Of a stretch of DNA of 64,000 nt, positions 10,365-19,864 are shown in pieces. The notes below the pieces were generated by a model. The model saw only the letters and a list, made by a program, of their open reading frames with translations, ran no database searches and was not told the origin of the DNA. A program made the position numbers and the translations under genes. This DNA comes from Alcaligenaceae bacterium (GTDB taxonomy: Bacteria > Pseudomonadota > Gammaproteobacteria > Burkholderiales > Burkholderiaceae_B). Location: contig CANCOC010000004.1 of the NCBI GenBank assembly GCA_947379755.1, positions 1-64,000 on the forward strand. Direction: 5' to 3'. Every line of letters begins with the position of its first letter. Positions within the stretch are counted from its first letter, which is position 1.

Positions 10365-10436
10365 ATGTAACTCCTGTCTCATTCGAGACGTGTACCTGAC
10401 TTAATTGCTCAAGTATATCGCAAACTTATCTTAAAC

Positions 10437-11168
10437 CTACAGATCAACCCTTCGCGAAACAAGGATAATCCCTCCCTCCAGCACCTCGACCGAGACGCTT
10501 TTAGGCTCGAAGCCTTCTGGTAACGCCAGCAATCCCTGGCTGCGCTGGAATTGCTCAAACTCCAGGCGCAGAATCTCTGTTGCCCGTTCGCTCTGGTCAT
10601 CACCCAGCATGGCATCTGTCAGCAGCGCGGCAGAATCAGTTGCCCTGGATTGCAGGGGTTTGAGCGTGTATGTAACCTCCTTACCCGCTTCAAGGCCCTT
10701 GGCAACGAACTGCAACATCCCCGTAAAACGTTCACCAGACTTGCCGCTGCGCATCAACAACACGCGATACGACAAGGCATGCTCCTTGCGCTCAAGATCT
10801 ACCGCTCGCAATGCGATGGAGCCTTGCGGGCCGGGCGGCAACAGCTGTTCATAGAACGCCATCCGATCCTTTAAACGCCCAAGCTCTACCTGCGTCGCCG
10901 CCAGATTTTTTTCGAGCTCACTACGCGCTGCGCGCTCCATGGCGAGCTCACTCTGGGACGCTTCCAGCCGGGATTGTGCCGACAGCAACTGAGTGTCGAA
11001 CTCACTGCGTGCCAGCGCCTGCGCGAGACGATCCGAGCGCAGCTCAAGCGCCGCCGACTCGGCACCCGGGCGCTGGGCAATAAACCCACCCATTAGCGCA
11101 CCGGCCCCAACAAGCAGTACGGCCGCAGCACCCCAGGCGATAAGCGTGCTGCGAATGGTTGCAGACAT
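10437..11168 (-). CDS. Membrane-anchored coiled-coil protein (DUF6776-like)
   Basis: A 243-residue protein with one N-terminal membrane segment (about 9-31). A Glu/Arg-rich coiled coil with heptads follows at about 40-105, then a compact beta-rich C-terminal half. The layout and position beside argC and erpA match the Burkholderiales DUF6776 family, whose function I do not know. The bulk should be periplasmic. It starts 12 nt after argC and precedes erpA by 72 nt. No catalytic motif is visible. The family name is from memory and is less sure than the topology. Confidence 0.8.
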   Translation of the reverse strand: MSATIRSTLIAWGAAAVLLVGAGALMGGFIAQRPGAESAALELRSDRLAQALARSEFDTQLLSAQSRLEASQSELAMERAARSELEKNLAATQVELGRLKDRMAFYEQLLPPGPQGSIALRAVDLERKEHALSYRVLLMRSGKSGERFTGMLQFVAKGLEAGKEVTYTLKPLQSRATDSAALLTDAMLGDDQSERATEILRLEFEQFQRSQGLLALPEGFEPKSVSVEVLEGGIILVSRRVDL

Positions 11169-11180
11169 CGACAGGGTGCC

Positions 11181-12245
11181 TTAAGGCAGAATCGCGATCT
11201 GGTTCAGACCAGTTGTCTCGGGCAAACCAAACATCAGATTCATATTCTGAATCGCCTGACCTGAGGCGCCTTTGACCAGATTATCCTGCACAACGAGAAT
11301 AATCAGCCGATCACCCTGCCCTGGACGCTGCAATGCAATCCGCAAAGTATTTGAGGCGCGAACAGAGCGTGTTTCGGGCAGACTGCCAGCAGGCATCACG
11401 TCGACAAACGCTTCGTTGGCATAACGCGCTTCAAATAACGCCTGAAAATCCACTTCACGGGCTTCTGGCAGAATGCGGACATAAATCGTGCTGAACATGC
11501 CACGAATCATTGGCACCAGATGCGGCACAAACGTCAGCCCGACAGAGGTACTTGCCAGCAGATCAAGTTGTGCCTTGATTTCAGGCTGGTGACGATGACC
11601 AGCCACACCATAGGCCTTGAAGTTATCACTCGCCTCGGACAGCAGCGTGGAAACCTCTGCTTTACGTCCCGCACCACTGACGCCAGATTTGGCATCGACG
11701 ATGATGTCAGTCGTATCGATCAATGGCTGGCCGCCCAGCAAGGGCGCCAGCCCCAGCAAAACGGTCGTGGGATAGCAACCTGGATTACCAATCACCCGGG
11801 CAGCAGCAATCGACTGGCGATTGAGCTCTACCAGGCCATAGACAGACTCTGCCAAAACTTCCGGGCAGGCATGCGGCATTTTGTACCAGTGTTCAAAGAC
11901 AGCTGTGTCCTGCAAACGAAAGTCTGCCGCCAGATCAATGATGCGCACGCCCGCAGCCAGCAATGCCTTTGCTTGCGCCATGGCCACGCCATGCGGTGTC
12001 GCAAAAAAGACCACATCGCATTGCTCGAGCTTTGCTTTGTCCGGGGATGAAAAAGCAATCTTCACGTGTCCGCGTAAATTCGGGAACATTTCAGCGACGG
12101 GCATGCCGTCTTCTTTACGTGACGTAATGGCCGTCAGCTCAACACCCGGATGCTGGGCAAGCATGCGCAGCAACTCAACGCCTGTGTAACCCGTTCCGCC
12201 AACGATACCGACTTTGATGCGTTGTGCTGCTGTATGTGCCATCAT
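11181..12245 (-). CDS. argC: N-acetyl-gamma-glutamyl-phosphate reductase
   Basis: NADPH-dependent reduction of N-acetylglutamyl phosphate, the third step of arginine synthesis. The 354-residue protein has the Rossmann motif [18 protein letters not shown] (about 12-29) and the catalytic Cys157 in GNPGCYPT. Two ATG codons stand in tandem at the start; CAGGA lies just upstream and either could serve. It follows rpsI after a strong terminator, so it probably has its own promoter in the 153-nt gap. Another arginine gene, argJ, lies at 60331. Confidence 0.97.
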   Translation of the reverse strand: MMAHTAAQRIKVGIVGGTGYTGVELLRMLAQHPGVELTAITSRKEDGMPVAEMFPNLRGHVKIAFSSPDKAKLEQCDVVFFATPHGVAMAQAKALLAAGVRIIDLAADFRLQDTAVFEHWYKMPHACPEVLAESVYGLVELNRQSIAAARVIGNPGCYPTTVLLGLAPLLGGQPLIDTTDIIVDAKSGVSGAGRKAEVSTLLSEASDNFKAYGVAGHRHQPEIKAQLDLLASTSVGLTFVPHLVPMIRGMFSTIYVRILPEAREVDFQALFEARYANEAFVDVMPAGSLPETRSVRASNTLRIALQRPGQGDRLIILVVQDNLVKGASGQAIQNMNLMFGLPETTGLNQIAILP

Positions 12246-12330
12246 TAAATTCCTGAAAAAGCATGACCGACGTAAAAACTGCCAACAGAGATATTCTGTC
12301 CTGAATTATCACACGCAGAGTACTGACAGA

Positions 12331-12358
12331 ACAAAAAGGCCGCTTGCGCGGCCCTTTT
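12331..12358 (-). terminator. Rho-independent terminator of the rplM-rpsI operon
   Basis: On the minus strand GGCCGC-GCAA-GCGGCC (12338-12353) forms a perfect 6-bp GC stem with a GNRA-type loop, followed by TTTTT. It lies about 40 nt after the rpsI stop. Confidence 0.88.
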
Positions 12359-12398
12359 GGGTGAGGCCTGCATAATCCAGGCCTCTGTCGTTGCGCAA

Positions 12399-12791
12399 TT
12401 AGCGCTTGCTGAACTGCTTGCGACGACGCGCCTTGTGGAAACCGACTTTTTTACGTTCGACTTCACGGGCATCACGTGTCACCAGACCAGCTTTCGACAG
12501 CTGCGGCTTCAACGTTGCATCGTAATCAATCAGAGCACGGGTAATACCGTGGCGCACTGCACCCGCCTGACCGCTTTCGCCGCCGCCATGCACGTTGATA
12601 TGAAAATCAAACGATACAAGGTGACCTGTCAATTCGAGAGGCTGACGCACAACCATACGACCTGTTTCGCGAGCAAAGTATTCGTCAACGGGCTTGCCGT
12701 TCACAACAATCTTGCCTGCGCCTTTTTTCATGAACACACGTGCCACCGAAGTCTTGCGGCGGCCAGTTCCGTAATTCCAATCACCGATCAT
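12399..12791 (-). CDS. rpsI: 30S ribosomal protein S9
   Basis: Small-subunit protein whose C-terminal tail reaches the P-site tRNA. The 130-residue protein has the N-terminal [14 protein letters not shown] motif and ends in the invariant basic tail [11 protein letters not shown]. It begins 3 nt after rplM, as in nearly all bacteria, and is followed by a strong terminator. Confidence 0.99.
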   Translation of the reverse strand: MIGDWNYGTGRRKTSVARVFMKKGAGKIVVNGKPVDEYFARETGRMVVRQPLELTGHLVSFDFHINVHGGGESGQAGAVRHGITRALIDYDATLKPQLSKAGLVTRDAREVERKKVGFHKARRRKQFSKR

Positions 12792-12794
12792 GGC

Positions 12795-13229
12795 CTATCC
12801 TTTGAGTTCGAGGGTCTGTGGCTGCTGGGCGGAATGTGGATGCTCAGCACCCGCATAAATCTTCAGCTTTTTGATCATCGCATAACCCAGTGGACCTTTA
12901 GGCAGCATGCCCTTCACGGCCTTTTGGAACGCACGACCCGGAAAACGCTCTTGCATTTTTTCGAAGTTCGTTTCGCGAATACCACCTGGATATGTCGTGT
13001 GACGGAAGTATTTTTTGTCTTTCGACTTATTACCTGTCACGACAATATCGGCTGCATTGATAATGACGATGTAATCGCCGGTATCAACGTGCGGTGTGAA
13101 TTCTGGTTTGTGTTTACCGCGCAAACGGTGTGCGACTTCGCTGGCCACACGACCGAGGATTTTGCCCTTGGCGTCAATCACGAACCAGTCACGTTTGACT
13201 TCATGCGGCTTGGCCACAAATGTCTTCAT
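12795..13229 (-). CDS. rplM: 50S ribosomal protein L13
   Basis: Early-assembling large-subunit protein, 144 residues. The sequence shows [16 protein letters not shown], the GDYIVIINA strand and the HTTYPGG loop of the family. It is the first gene of the rplM-rpsI operon. The 236-nt gap upstream contains the terminator pair of the preceding gene and must also hold the promoter, which I could not place firmly. Confidence 0.99.
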   Translation of the reverse strand: MKTFVAKPHEVKRDWFVIDAKGKILGRVASEVAHRLRGKHKPEFTPHVDTGDYIVIINAADIVVTGNKSKDKKYFRHTTYPGGIRETNFEKMQERFPGRAFQKAVKGMLPKGPLGYAMIKKLKIYAGAEHPHSAQQPQTLELKG

Positions 13230-13380
13230 GATTGGATCCTAAAAATTACTCTCCGGGACAATCCCAGTGAGCTTTACAAATTCCCGGACGAACGATGCTG
13301 ATGCAAAAGTGTTCTTGCCAAAGCGTTATGAACCGCCCGTGCTCGAAACTATTAATCCGGGAAAGCCTTCGATTCTACAA

Positions 13381-13415
13381 TAAAAAACGGATACAAGCCA
13401 AATCGGCTGTATCCG
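13381..13415 (-). terminator. Rho-independent terminator after the TRAP binding-protein gene
   Basis: On the minus strand CGGATACAGCC (13405-13415) pairs with GGCTTGTATCCG (13388-13399), with one bulge, and is followed by six T. It lies about 50 nt after the stop codon. Confidence 0.88.
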
Positions 13416-13427
13416 CAGGGTACTGAC

Positions 13428-13451
13428 GTCCTGCTCTCTGCGGAGCAGGAC
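13428..13451 (-). other. Second stem-loop ahead of the TRAP-gene terminator
   Basis: GTCCTGCTC (13428-13436) and GAGCAGGAC (13443-13451) form a perfect 9-bp stem with a 6-nt loop and no T tract. It stands 12 nt upstream of the true terminator and may protect the mRNA 3' end. Confidence 0.65.
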
Positions 13452-13465
13452 GATAAATTAAAGCC

Positions 13466-14563
13466 TTACTTCTGGCGTGACAACGCAGAGCCCAGATACT
13501 GGTCATAAGAGGCCTCAGCCACACGGAACCATGGCACGAGCTGATCGCGGTATCCCATGTAATTCTCGTAAATTGCTTTGAATCGTGGGTTTTTAGCTGA
13601 AAACTCAGCATAGACCTTGTTCGAAGCATCCCACGAAGCGTCCATGACGGCACGGGGGAATGCGCGCAATTGCGTCCCCTGCCCAAGCAAACGGCGCAAG
13701 GCAAGTGAGTTCAGGTTGTCATACTTAGCCGTCATGGTGGCTGTTGACGCACGGGTGGCTGCATCAATAATGACCTGATAACTCTTAGGCAGTTTTTCGT
13801 ACTCGCCCTGGTTCACATACAGCGAAGTCTGGGCGCCGCCTTCCCACCAGCCTGGGTAATAGTAGAACTTTGCGACTTTGGCAAAGCCGAGCTTTTCGTC
13901 ATCGTAGGGTCCGACGAACTCGACGGCATCCAGAGTCCCTTTTTCAAGGGCAGGATAAATATCACCGCCGGCGAGCTGCTGAGGGACGACGCCAAGACGT
14001 GAAAGCACTTCACCTGCAAAACCTGCGGTGCGCATTTTCAGACCTTTCAGGTCCTCAAGGGTCTTGATTTCCTTGCGATACCAGCCACCCATCTGGGCGC
14101 CGGTATTGCCGAGCGGAAAGTTCACCACGCTGTAGTCTTTATACAGGTCACGCATCAACTTCATGCCGTCACCTTCCCACATCCAGGCATTCATCTGACG
14201 TGCGTTCAGGCCAAAGGGCACTGCTGTGTCAAAACACAGAGAAGGATCTTTACCGTAGTAGTAATAGCCGCTTGAGTGGCCCATTTCAACGGTATTTTTC
14301 TGTACGGCGTCCAGCACCTGCAGGGGAGGAACAATTTCACCACCCGGGAACAGGCGGATGTTGAATTTTCCGCCCGTCGACTCGCTGACGTACTTTGCAA
14401 ACTGTTCGCTGGTGCCAAAGAGCGTATCCAGACTGCGGGTAAAACTTGAAGCCAGACGCCAGTTCAGGGTCGGTGCATCCTGGGCAAACACGGGTGCTGC
14501 AACGGCAGCAGTACCGGCAACGGCACCGACACTAGCTTTTTTTAAGAACGAACGACGTAGCAT
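13466..14563 (-). CDS. TRAP transporter substrate-binding protein (DctP/TakP-type)
   Basis: A 365-residue periplasmic binding protein of the solute-binding family 7, which feeds carboxylates or 2-oxo acids to DctQM-type membrane subunits. The N-terminus MLRRSFLKKASVGAVAG with an AAPVFAQ cleavage region looks like a Tat signal. GGEIVPPLQVLDAVQ and EFVGPYDDEKLGFAK are typical of the TakP branch. No dctQ or dctM gene is adjacent, so it is an orphan here. Its own strong terminator follows, and the next gene on the same strand is essential rplM. Confidence 0.9.
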   Translation of the reverse strand: MLRRSFLKKASVGAVAGTAAVAAPVFAQDAPTLNWRLASSFTRSLDTLFGTSEQFAKYVSESTGGKFNIRLFPGGEIVPPLQVLDAVQKNTVEMGHSSGYYYYGKDPSLCFDTAVPFGLNARQMNAWMWEGDGMKLMRDLYKDYSVVNFPLGNTGAQMGGWYRKEIKTLEDLKGLKMRTAGFAGEVLSRLGVVPQQLAGGDIYPALEKGTLDAVEFVGPYDDEKLGFAKVAKFYYYPGWWEGGAQTSLYVNQGEYEKLPKSYQVIIDAATRASTATMTAKYDNLNSLALRRLLGQGTQLRAFPRAVMDASWDASNKVYAEFSAKNPRFKAIYENYMGYRDQLVPWFRVAEASYDQYLGSALSRQK

Positions 14564-14685
14564 TCAGGATCTCCTCGCGGGGTTATTCCGGACATCTCAG
14601 GCCCGATTGAGTGAATATTACACCGACCCCCACGGTTTCCCGGGAGGATCGGAGCATGGTTTTCACCTATAGCGCACACTTAAAA

Positions 14686-16053
14686 TCAAGTCCCGGCAAT
14701 AGACATCCGCTCAATCAGGATAGATCCTGTCGTCTTGCTGCCCCGCGTGATGGTGTCCGCACCAACTGCCACAATCTGCCTGAACATGTCTTTCAGGTTG
14801 CCGGCAATGGTGATTTCTTCGACAGCATGCTTGATTGTGCCGTTTTCAACCCAGTAGCCAAAGGCCCCGCGTGAATAATCACCCGTCAGGTAATTGACAC
14901 CCTGGCCAATGAGCTCAGTAACCAGCAATCCAGTTCCCATCTTGCGCAACATCGCTTCAAAATTATCTGCGCGCCGGGTCAGTCTGGATGTAAGTTCGAG
15001 GTTATGTGAGCCACCGGCATTGCCAGTTGACTGCATGCCAAGCTTGCGCGCCGTGTACGACGAGAGGAAATATCCCTGCAATACGCCGCCGGTGATCACG
15101 TCACGCGCCTGCGTACGAACACCTTCTTCATCAAACGGCGAGCTCCCCATGGCACCCTTGATGGCGGGATTTTCCTTGACGTTGATGTGTGAGGGAAATA
15201 TTTCACGGCCCAGGGCATCGACAAGAAAACTGGTCTGACGATAAATGGCGCCGCCACTGGTCGCCTGCGTGAGCGCCCCCAGCAGTCCCAGGGCTAATGG
15301 TGCTTCGAACAACACCGGAAAATGTCCGGTCGGAATGCGGCGCGCCGACAATCTGGACAGTGCACGCTCAGCCGCATACTTTCCAACCGCTACGGGGTCG
15401 GCCAGCCGATCTGCCCGGCGACTGCTGGTGTACCAGTAATCACGCTGCATCGACTGACCACGGCCAGCGATCGGCGCAACCGAAAAACCATGCCGCGAAT
15501 ACGCGTAGCCATCCAGAAACCCACGCGTATTGCCCAGAATGAAATGACCTTCGTGCGTATCGACAGAGGCGCCATCGGTATTGGTAATTCTTTTGTCGGT
15601 CTCGCGCGCAGCGCGCTCCGCGGTGATTGCGAGCGCACTCGCTTCATCCACCGTGATCGACCAGGGGTGGTGCAGCTGTAAATTATGTTTGACACCGATC
15701 GCCAACTGATCCGCATCAGGCAAACCTGCGGCAGGATCTTCGGCGGTATAGCGTGCGATATGCCAGGCTGCCTCTACAGTCTGGCGCAGTGCAGCGGTGG
15801 AAAAATCAGAAGTCGAGGCAGAACCACGACGCTGTCCGGCAAAAACGGTAATGGCCAGCGATCGGTCGCGCGTCTGCTCCACGGTCTCGACATTGCCTTT
15901 ACGCACAGAAACAGCAAGTCCCTGGGACTCAGAAACCTCGGCCGCAGCGTCGCTGGCACCCAGATTTTTGGCGTAATCGAGCGCCTGAGTCACCAAATCT
16001 TTGAAAATTTGTCGATTTTTTGCAATTGGTAGTAAAGAATTTGAGTTTGGCAT
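14686..16053 (-). CDS. pmbA: Metalloprotease-family protein PmbA (TldE)
   Basis: Partner of TldD in a heteromeric protease that degrades unfolded peptides and matures microcins. The TldE subunit itself lacks the zinc HExxH motif, and none is visible here. The 455-residue protein shows [20 protein letters not shown] near the start and GSHNLELTS in the C-terminal half. I chose the ATG at 16053, with GGA six bases upstream, because the longer reading (from 16095) would run into the divergent darP gene. No tldD is present in the window. Confidence 0.93.
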   Translation of the reverse strand: MPNSNSLLPIAKNRQIFKDLVTQALDYAKNLGASDAAAEVSESQGLAVSVRKGNVETVEQTRDRSLAITVFAGQRRGSASTSDFSTAALRQTVEAAWHIARYTAEDPAAGLPDADQLAIGVKHNLQLHHPWSITVDEASALAITAERAARETDKRITNTDGASVDTHEGHFILGNTRGFLDGYAYSRHGFSVAPIAGRGQSMQRDYWYTSSRRADRLADPVAVGKYAAERALSRLSARRIPTGHFPVLFEAPLALGLLGALTQATSGGAIYRQTSFLVDALGREIFPSHINVKENPAIKGAMGSSPFDEEGVRTQARDVITGGVLQGYFLSSYTARKLGMQSTGNAGGSHNLELTSRLTRRADNFEAMLRKMGTGLLVTELIGQGVNYLTGDYSRGAFGYWVENGTIKHAVEEITIAGNLKDMFRQIVAVGADTITRGSKTTGSILIERMSIAGT

Positions 16054-16088
16054 ATAGGTCCATTCGCGTGAGGCTTTATGATAGCCGT

Positions 16089-16673
16089 ATGACAAACGAA
16101 TTACCTAAAACTGAAGACGACGATAAACCCGTCTATGACGGCCCCAGCAAATCCCAGGTCAAACGCGATATGCATGCGTTGCTTGATCTGGGCCGTGAGC
16201 TGGTAGAGCTATCACCAGAGCGGCTTAAACAGCTGCCCCTCTCTGAACGCCTGTACGAAGCGATTCGGCTGACACAACGTACGACCAGCCGGGAGGGCCT
16301 GCGCAGGCAGACCCATTTTGTCGGTAAATTGATGCGTGACGCACCAGCCGAAGAGATCCGCACCCAGCTTGATACATGGAAATTTGGTTCGCGCGAACAA
16401 ACCAAGACCATGCATCGCCTCGAAACGCTGCGTGACAAGCTGCTCAAGGACGATGCAGTATTGACCGAGCTGCTGACCAAATTCCCACAGGCCGATATTC
16501 AGCAACTGCGCACGCTGATCCGCGAAGGCCGCAAAGAACTGGCCGCCAACACCGTCCTGCGTCAAGGCCAGGAGCCTCAGCGCAAACACTACCGTGCGCT
16601 ATTTCAGGCAATCAAAACGCTTCACGATCCGGATACCTCGAATGACACAGACGCCGCTGCTGCAGAGTATTGA
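16089..16673 (+). CDS. darP: Ribosome biogenesis factor DarP (YjgA, DUF615)
   Basis: Small helical factor that associates with late 50S assembly intermediates. The 194-residue protein has the family segment [19 protein letters not shown] and an all-helical composition. The start at 16089 gives the usual MTNELP-like N-terminus; the gap to divergent pmbA is then only 35 nt, so both promoters are packed together. The following esterase gene starts inside its last 32 bases. Confidence 0.93.
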   Translation: MTNELPKTEDDDKPVYDGPSKSQVKRDMHALLDLGRELVELSPERLKQLPLSERLYEAIRLTQRTTSREGLRRQTHFVGKLMRDAPAEEIRTQLDTWKFGSREQTKTMHRLETLRDKLLKDDAVLTELLTKFPQADIQQLRTLIREGRKELAANTVLRQGQEPQRKHYRALFQAIKTLHDPDTSNDTDAAAAEY

Positions 16674-17316
16674 AATTGAAACAGGCCCCGCCCCCACACA
16701 CAGCGTAGTCTGGCTGCACGGGCTGGGTGCAGACGGTAATGATTTTGCACCCATCGTGCCCGAGCTGCGTCTGCCATCGTCTCTCTGCGTGCGCTTTGTG
16801 TTCCCACATGCACCTGTACAGCCTGTCACAATCAATGGCGGAATGCCGATGCGGTCCTGGTACGACATCCTTGTGCCAAACCTCGTGAGGATTGAGGATG
16901 AGACAGGGATCCGTGCCTCCGAACGGGCAGTACACGCGCTGATCCAGCGCGAAGTTAGCCGGGGCGTTCCAGCCTCTCGCATTGTTCTGGCCGGCTTCTC
17001 ACAGGGCTGCGCCATGACCTTGCACACAGGTTTGCGTGCCGACTACAAACTTGCCGGACTCATGGGGCTTTCGGGTTATCTGCCGCTGGCGGACATGGCA
17101 GACCATGATCGTCACGCTGCAAACCTGAATACACCCATCTTTCTGGCGCATGGATTGCAGGATCCTGTCGTGACAATCGATCGTGCAGAGGCCTCTCGCG
17201 ACAAACTTGTGTCGATGGGTTATCCACTGCAATGGCACACATATCCGATGCAGCACTCGGTGTGTCCACAAGAAATCAGCGACATGTCAGCGTTCTTGCG
17301 CAGCGTGCTGGTCTAG
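16642..17316 (+). CDS. Alpha/beta-hydrolase carboxylesterase (phospholipase/carboxylesterase family)
   Basis: A 224-residue cytoplasmic serine esterase. It has the oxyanion motif [14 protein letters not shown] (about 22-35), nucleophile Ser120 in GFSQG, an HGLQDPVV segment with the probable Asp, and the catalytic His near QHSVCPQE. It resembles Pseudomonas carboxylesterase II and acyl-protein thioesterases. The natural substrate is unknown. The ATG at 16642 lies within the end of darP (32-nt overlap). Its TAG stop shares the bases CTAG with the stop of the convergent Pat-like gene. Confidence 0.92.
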   Translation: MTQTPLLQSIEIETGPAPTHSVVWLHGLGADGNDFAPIVPELRLPSSLCVRFVFPHAPVQPVTINGGMPMRSWYDILVPNLVRIEDETGIRASERAVHALIQREVSRGVPASRIVLAGFSQGCAMTLHTGLRADYKLAGLMGLSGYLPLADMADHDRHAANLNTPIFLAHGLQDPVVTIDRAEASRDKLVSMGYPLQWHTYPMQHSVCPQEISDMSAFLRSVLV

Positions 17317-19760
17317 CTTTGCTCCAAGCCGAGCCAGACACGACGCATGGTCGGATCCTCGTGATCCGGATCGTTGGAAAACCCCAGGCTGGTCATCAGC
17401 GCCAGCATGGGTTTGTTGCTTGACATCACCAAACCGTCAATATATTCCAGGCCCTGTTCGGCTGCGGCCCTGATCAGCTTGTGCATCAACTCCTGACCCA
17501 GACCCAGCCGCTGCCAGTCATCTCCAATCACTAACGCATACTCTGCGCCGCGTCCGTCTGAATTGCGCAAGTAATGCGCCAGACCGATGATCTCTTCGGT
17601 TGGCAAGCCACGATTCGCAGGATTGGGCACCAGCGTGGTCGCCACCAGCGCCAGCTCACGGTGATAATCAATCTGGGTGTAGCGTGCCACCATGCGGGGG
17701 GTGAGCTCACGCATCATGGAAATGAAGCGCATGTATCGCGAGCGGTCCGAGAGCCCACGAATGAATGTCTGCAACGCCTGGGCATCCTCGGGCCGGATCG
17801 GACGCAAGGTCCAGGCGCGCCCATCCTTAAAACTCATGTGGCGAACCCAGCGATGGGGATACGGATGAATCGCCATGTGCAGATAACCTGTGGTCTGCGG
17901 ACTGGCCGATACAGGCTGCTCGAACAAAACGATCTTCAAGCGTGTCGCATACAGCGTTCGATCATTGGCATACAGCGGATCCACCACGATCTGATCCACA
18001 TCAGGCAACTCTGCAACAAGATTCGATATACGTTCAAGTGCCTCAAGCAGGCACTCATGCACATCAGGACTCAGATGCCCGTTGAGCGTGCGTTGCCACA
18101 ACACACTGCGTTCAACCAGACGACGTGCCAGATAGCGATTCAGGGGAGGCAGATCAACCGCCGCATCCGCTTCAACCAGACTGGCTGCCACACCACCTGC
18201 ACCAAACCGGACGATGGGTCCGAAGCGTCTGTCGCGGGTCACGCTGAGCGCCATGGGCACCAGATGCAGTGCGTCATGTGTCTGCGCCTCACGGTCGAGC
18301 GTCAGCGGGACATGAAACGCAGAAAATAATTGCTGAGCCTCTTCGTCTGTCAGTTCCGTGCGGCCCGCTGCGCGCACGCGTGCCAGTACATCTAGTGCGT
18401 CCGTCAGCGCAGGCAGTGTGCCATCAGGTTCAGGCGGCTGCATTTGCTGAAGCAGTTCCTGGTTGTAGTGATAACTCGCCAGGACACCAAAAGCATGCGC
18501 AGCAGACTCAGGCGTGCGAAATGCGGGGGTTCCCACATCGTCAAGCCGGCGCCGCAAGGGCCGCATACCCGCATCACCCATAAAGCAAGTAATCACAGGT
18601 TTGCGCGCACGAGGTGCGATCTCTGTCAGTTCTGCGGTGACGGCATTCAAATCCGAACGCGCATCTGGCGTTAACAGCACCAGCACCCCGTCAACCGCCG
18701 CATCGTTGAGCAGACACTCAAGCAAGGCGCGGGTCAGGGCGGGCGTCAGTGGCTGATTGGTAATCACCGGGTTGGAGGCCGAGGCCCCCGGTTCAAGCAA
18801 AGCACCCAGAATGCTGCGGGTAGCGGGCGAGAAATCCGCCTTCAGGATCGGTGAGCCTGAGGCCACCATGTCGAGCGCCATCTGGGGCGGCCCACTCGCA
18901 TTGGACATGAGCGCCAGCCTGCGTCCCTTGGGACGACGGGCATAAACCAGCACTTTGAGCGCCGAGAAGAGCTGCAAAAAGTATCTGACACGCACCGCTC
19001 CGGCACGTCGCAAGGCCGCATCAAACGCGGCCTCGGCCTCGGCCGAATCCTGCGCCCGCCCGACTTTCAGAACCACCACCGGCTTGACGCTTGCTGCCGC
19101 GCGCAACGCACTCATGAACTCCCGTCCAGAGTCGATCTCTTCAAGATACAAAACAATACTATCTGTACGGGGGTCGGTTGCGAGGTACTCAAGCACCTGG
19201 GGCAAGCGAGTAACCGCTTCGTCCCCAAGAGCGATGCCGCAGGAAAATCCGAGATGCACGTCCTCTGCCCAATCCATCAGGGCGGAGGCCACTCCACGAG
19301 ACTGCGCCACCATGGCGAGCCTGCCGTTGCGGGCGAGCGTTGGAAACTGGGACAGATTGAGACCAGCATGCGGGCGCTGTACACCAGAGTTCGGACCCAG
19401 CAAGGCACAGCCCTGCTCTTCGGCCCAGGCGCGACAAATCTCACGGGTGTGATCCGGATGAGAATCAATTTCCTCATGGGGCAACAAAATGACCGCTCGC
19501 GGACGCGCCAGACGGATTTGTTCAAGCGCCTCAATTAATTTACGTGGGGCGATACAGACTAGAGCAAGGTCCACGCGACCACCTGGCTCAACACCATTGA
19601 GCACTGTTGGCACCTGGATCGGATGACCGTGGTGACACTCGACATGCGTGAAATGACCGCGCAGGCCAGCGGGCAACGCCTGCACGATCGGGACCGGGCG
19701 ATCTGCCACGACGAGCAGGCTGCGTGGCTCAAACAAGGGTTCAAAAGCGTGGCGCAACAT
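17313..19760 (-). CDS. Pat-like protein: acyl-CoA synthetase (NDP-forming) domain fused to a GNAT acetyltransferase
   Basis: An 815-residue fusion. CoA-binding and succinyl-CoA-synthetase-like domains fill about 1-450, an ATP-grasp-like part about 470-640, and a C-terminal GNAT domain about 650-810 with a QRLGLG acetyl-CoA loop. Proteins of this build, such as Salmonella Pat and E. coli PatZ, acetylate lysines of acyl-CoA synthetases. In active ADP-forming synthetases an S-H-T-G-A-L-A-G loop carries the phosphorylated His. Here that loop is missing after KPVVVLKVGRAQDS, so the synthetase part is probably a non-catalytic sensor. It is divergent from gltX. Confidence 0.85.
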   Translation of the reverse strand: MLRHAFEPLFEPRSLLVVADRPVPIVQALPAGLRGHFTHVECHHGHPIQVPTVLNGVEPGGRVDLALVCIAPRKLIEALEQIRLARPRAVILLPHEEIDSHPDHTREICRAWAEEQGCALLGPNSGVQRPHAGLNLSQFPTLARNGRLAMVAQSRGVASALMDWAEDVHLGFSCGIALGDEAVTRLPQVLEYLATDPRTDSIVLYLEEIDSGREFMSALRAAASVKPVVVLKVGRAQDSAEAEAAFDAALRRAGAVRVRYFLQLFSALKVLVYARRPKGRRLALMSNASGPPQMALDMVASGSPILKADFSPATRSILGALLEPGASASNPVITNQPLTPALTRALLECLLNDAAVDGVLVLLTPDARSDLNAVTAELTEIAPRARKPVITCFMGDAGMRPLRRRLDDVGTPAFRTPESAAHAFGVLASYHYNQELLQQMQPPEPDGTLPALTDALDVLARVRAAGRTELTDEEAQQLFSAFHVPLTLDREAQTHDALHLVPMALSVTRDRRFGPIVRFGAGGVAASLVEADAAVDLPPLNRYLARRLVERSVLWQRTLNGHLSPDVHECLLEALERISNLVAELPDVDQIVVDPLYANDRTLYATRLKIVLFEQPVSASPQTTGYLHMAIHPYPHRWVRHMSFKDGRAWTLRPIRPEDAQALQTFIRGLSDRSRYMRFISMMRELTPRMVARYTQIDYHRELALVATTLVPNPANRGLPTEEIIGLAHYLRNSDGRGAEYALVIGDDWQRLGLGQELMHKLIRAAAEQGLEYIDGLVMSSNKPMLALMTSLGFSNDPDHEDPTMRRVWLGLEQS

Positions 19761-19864
19761 GATGGGTGGCGCTCTCTACTAAAATAGGACCCATCTTAAC
19801 AACTAACGTTTGCTAAATCATTGATTTGCATCATTGATTTTCATCACACGACAGGCGCTGCCCC

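Noticed and set aside
12357-13301. 314-codon open frame on the plus strand
   Set aside because: It is antisense to rplM and rpsI, whose products are unmistakable; the translation has no recognisable domain.
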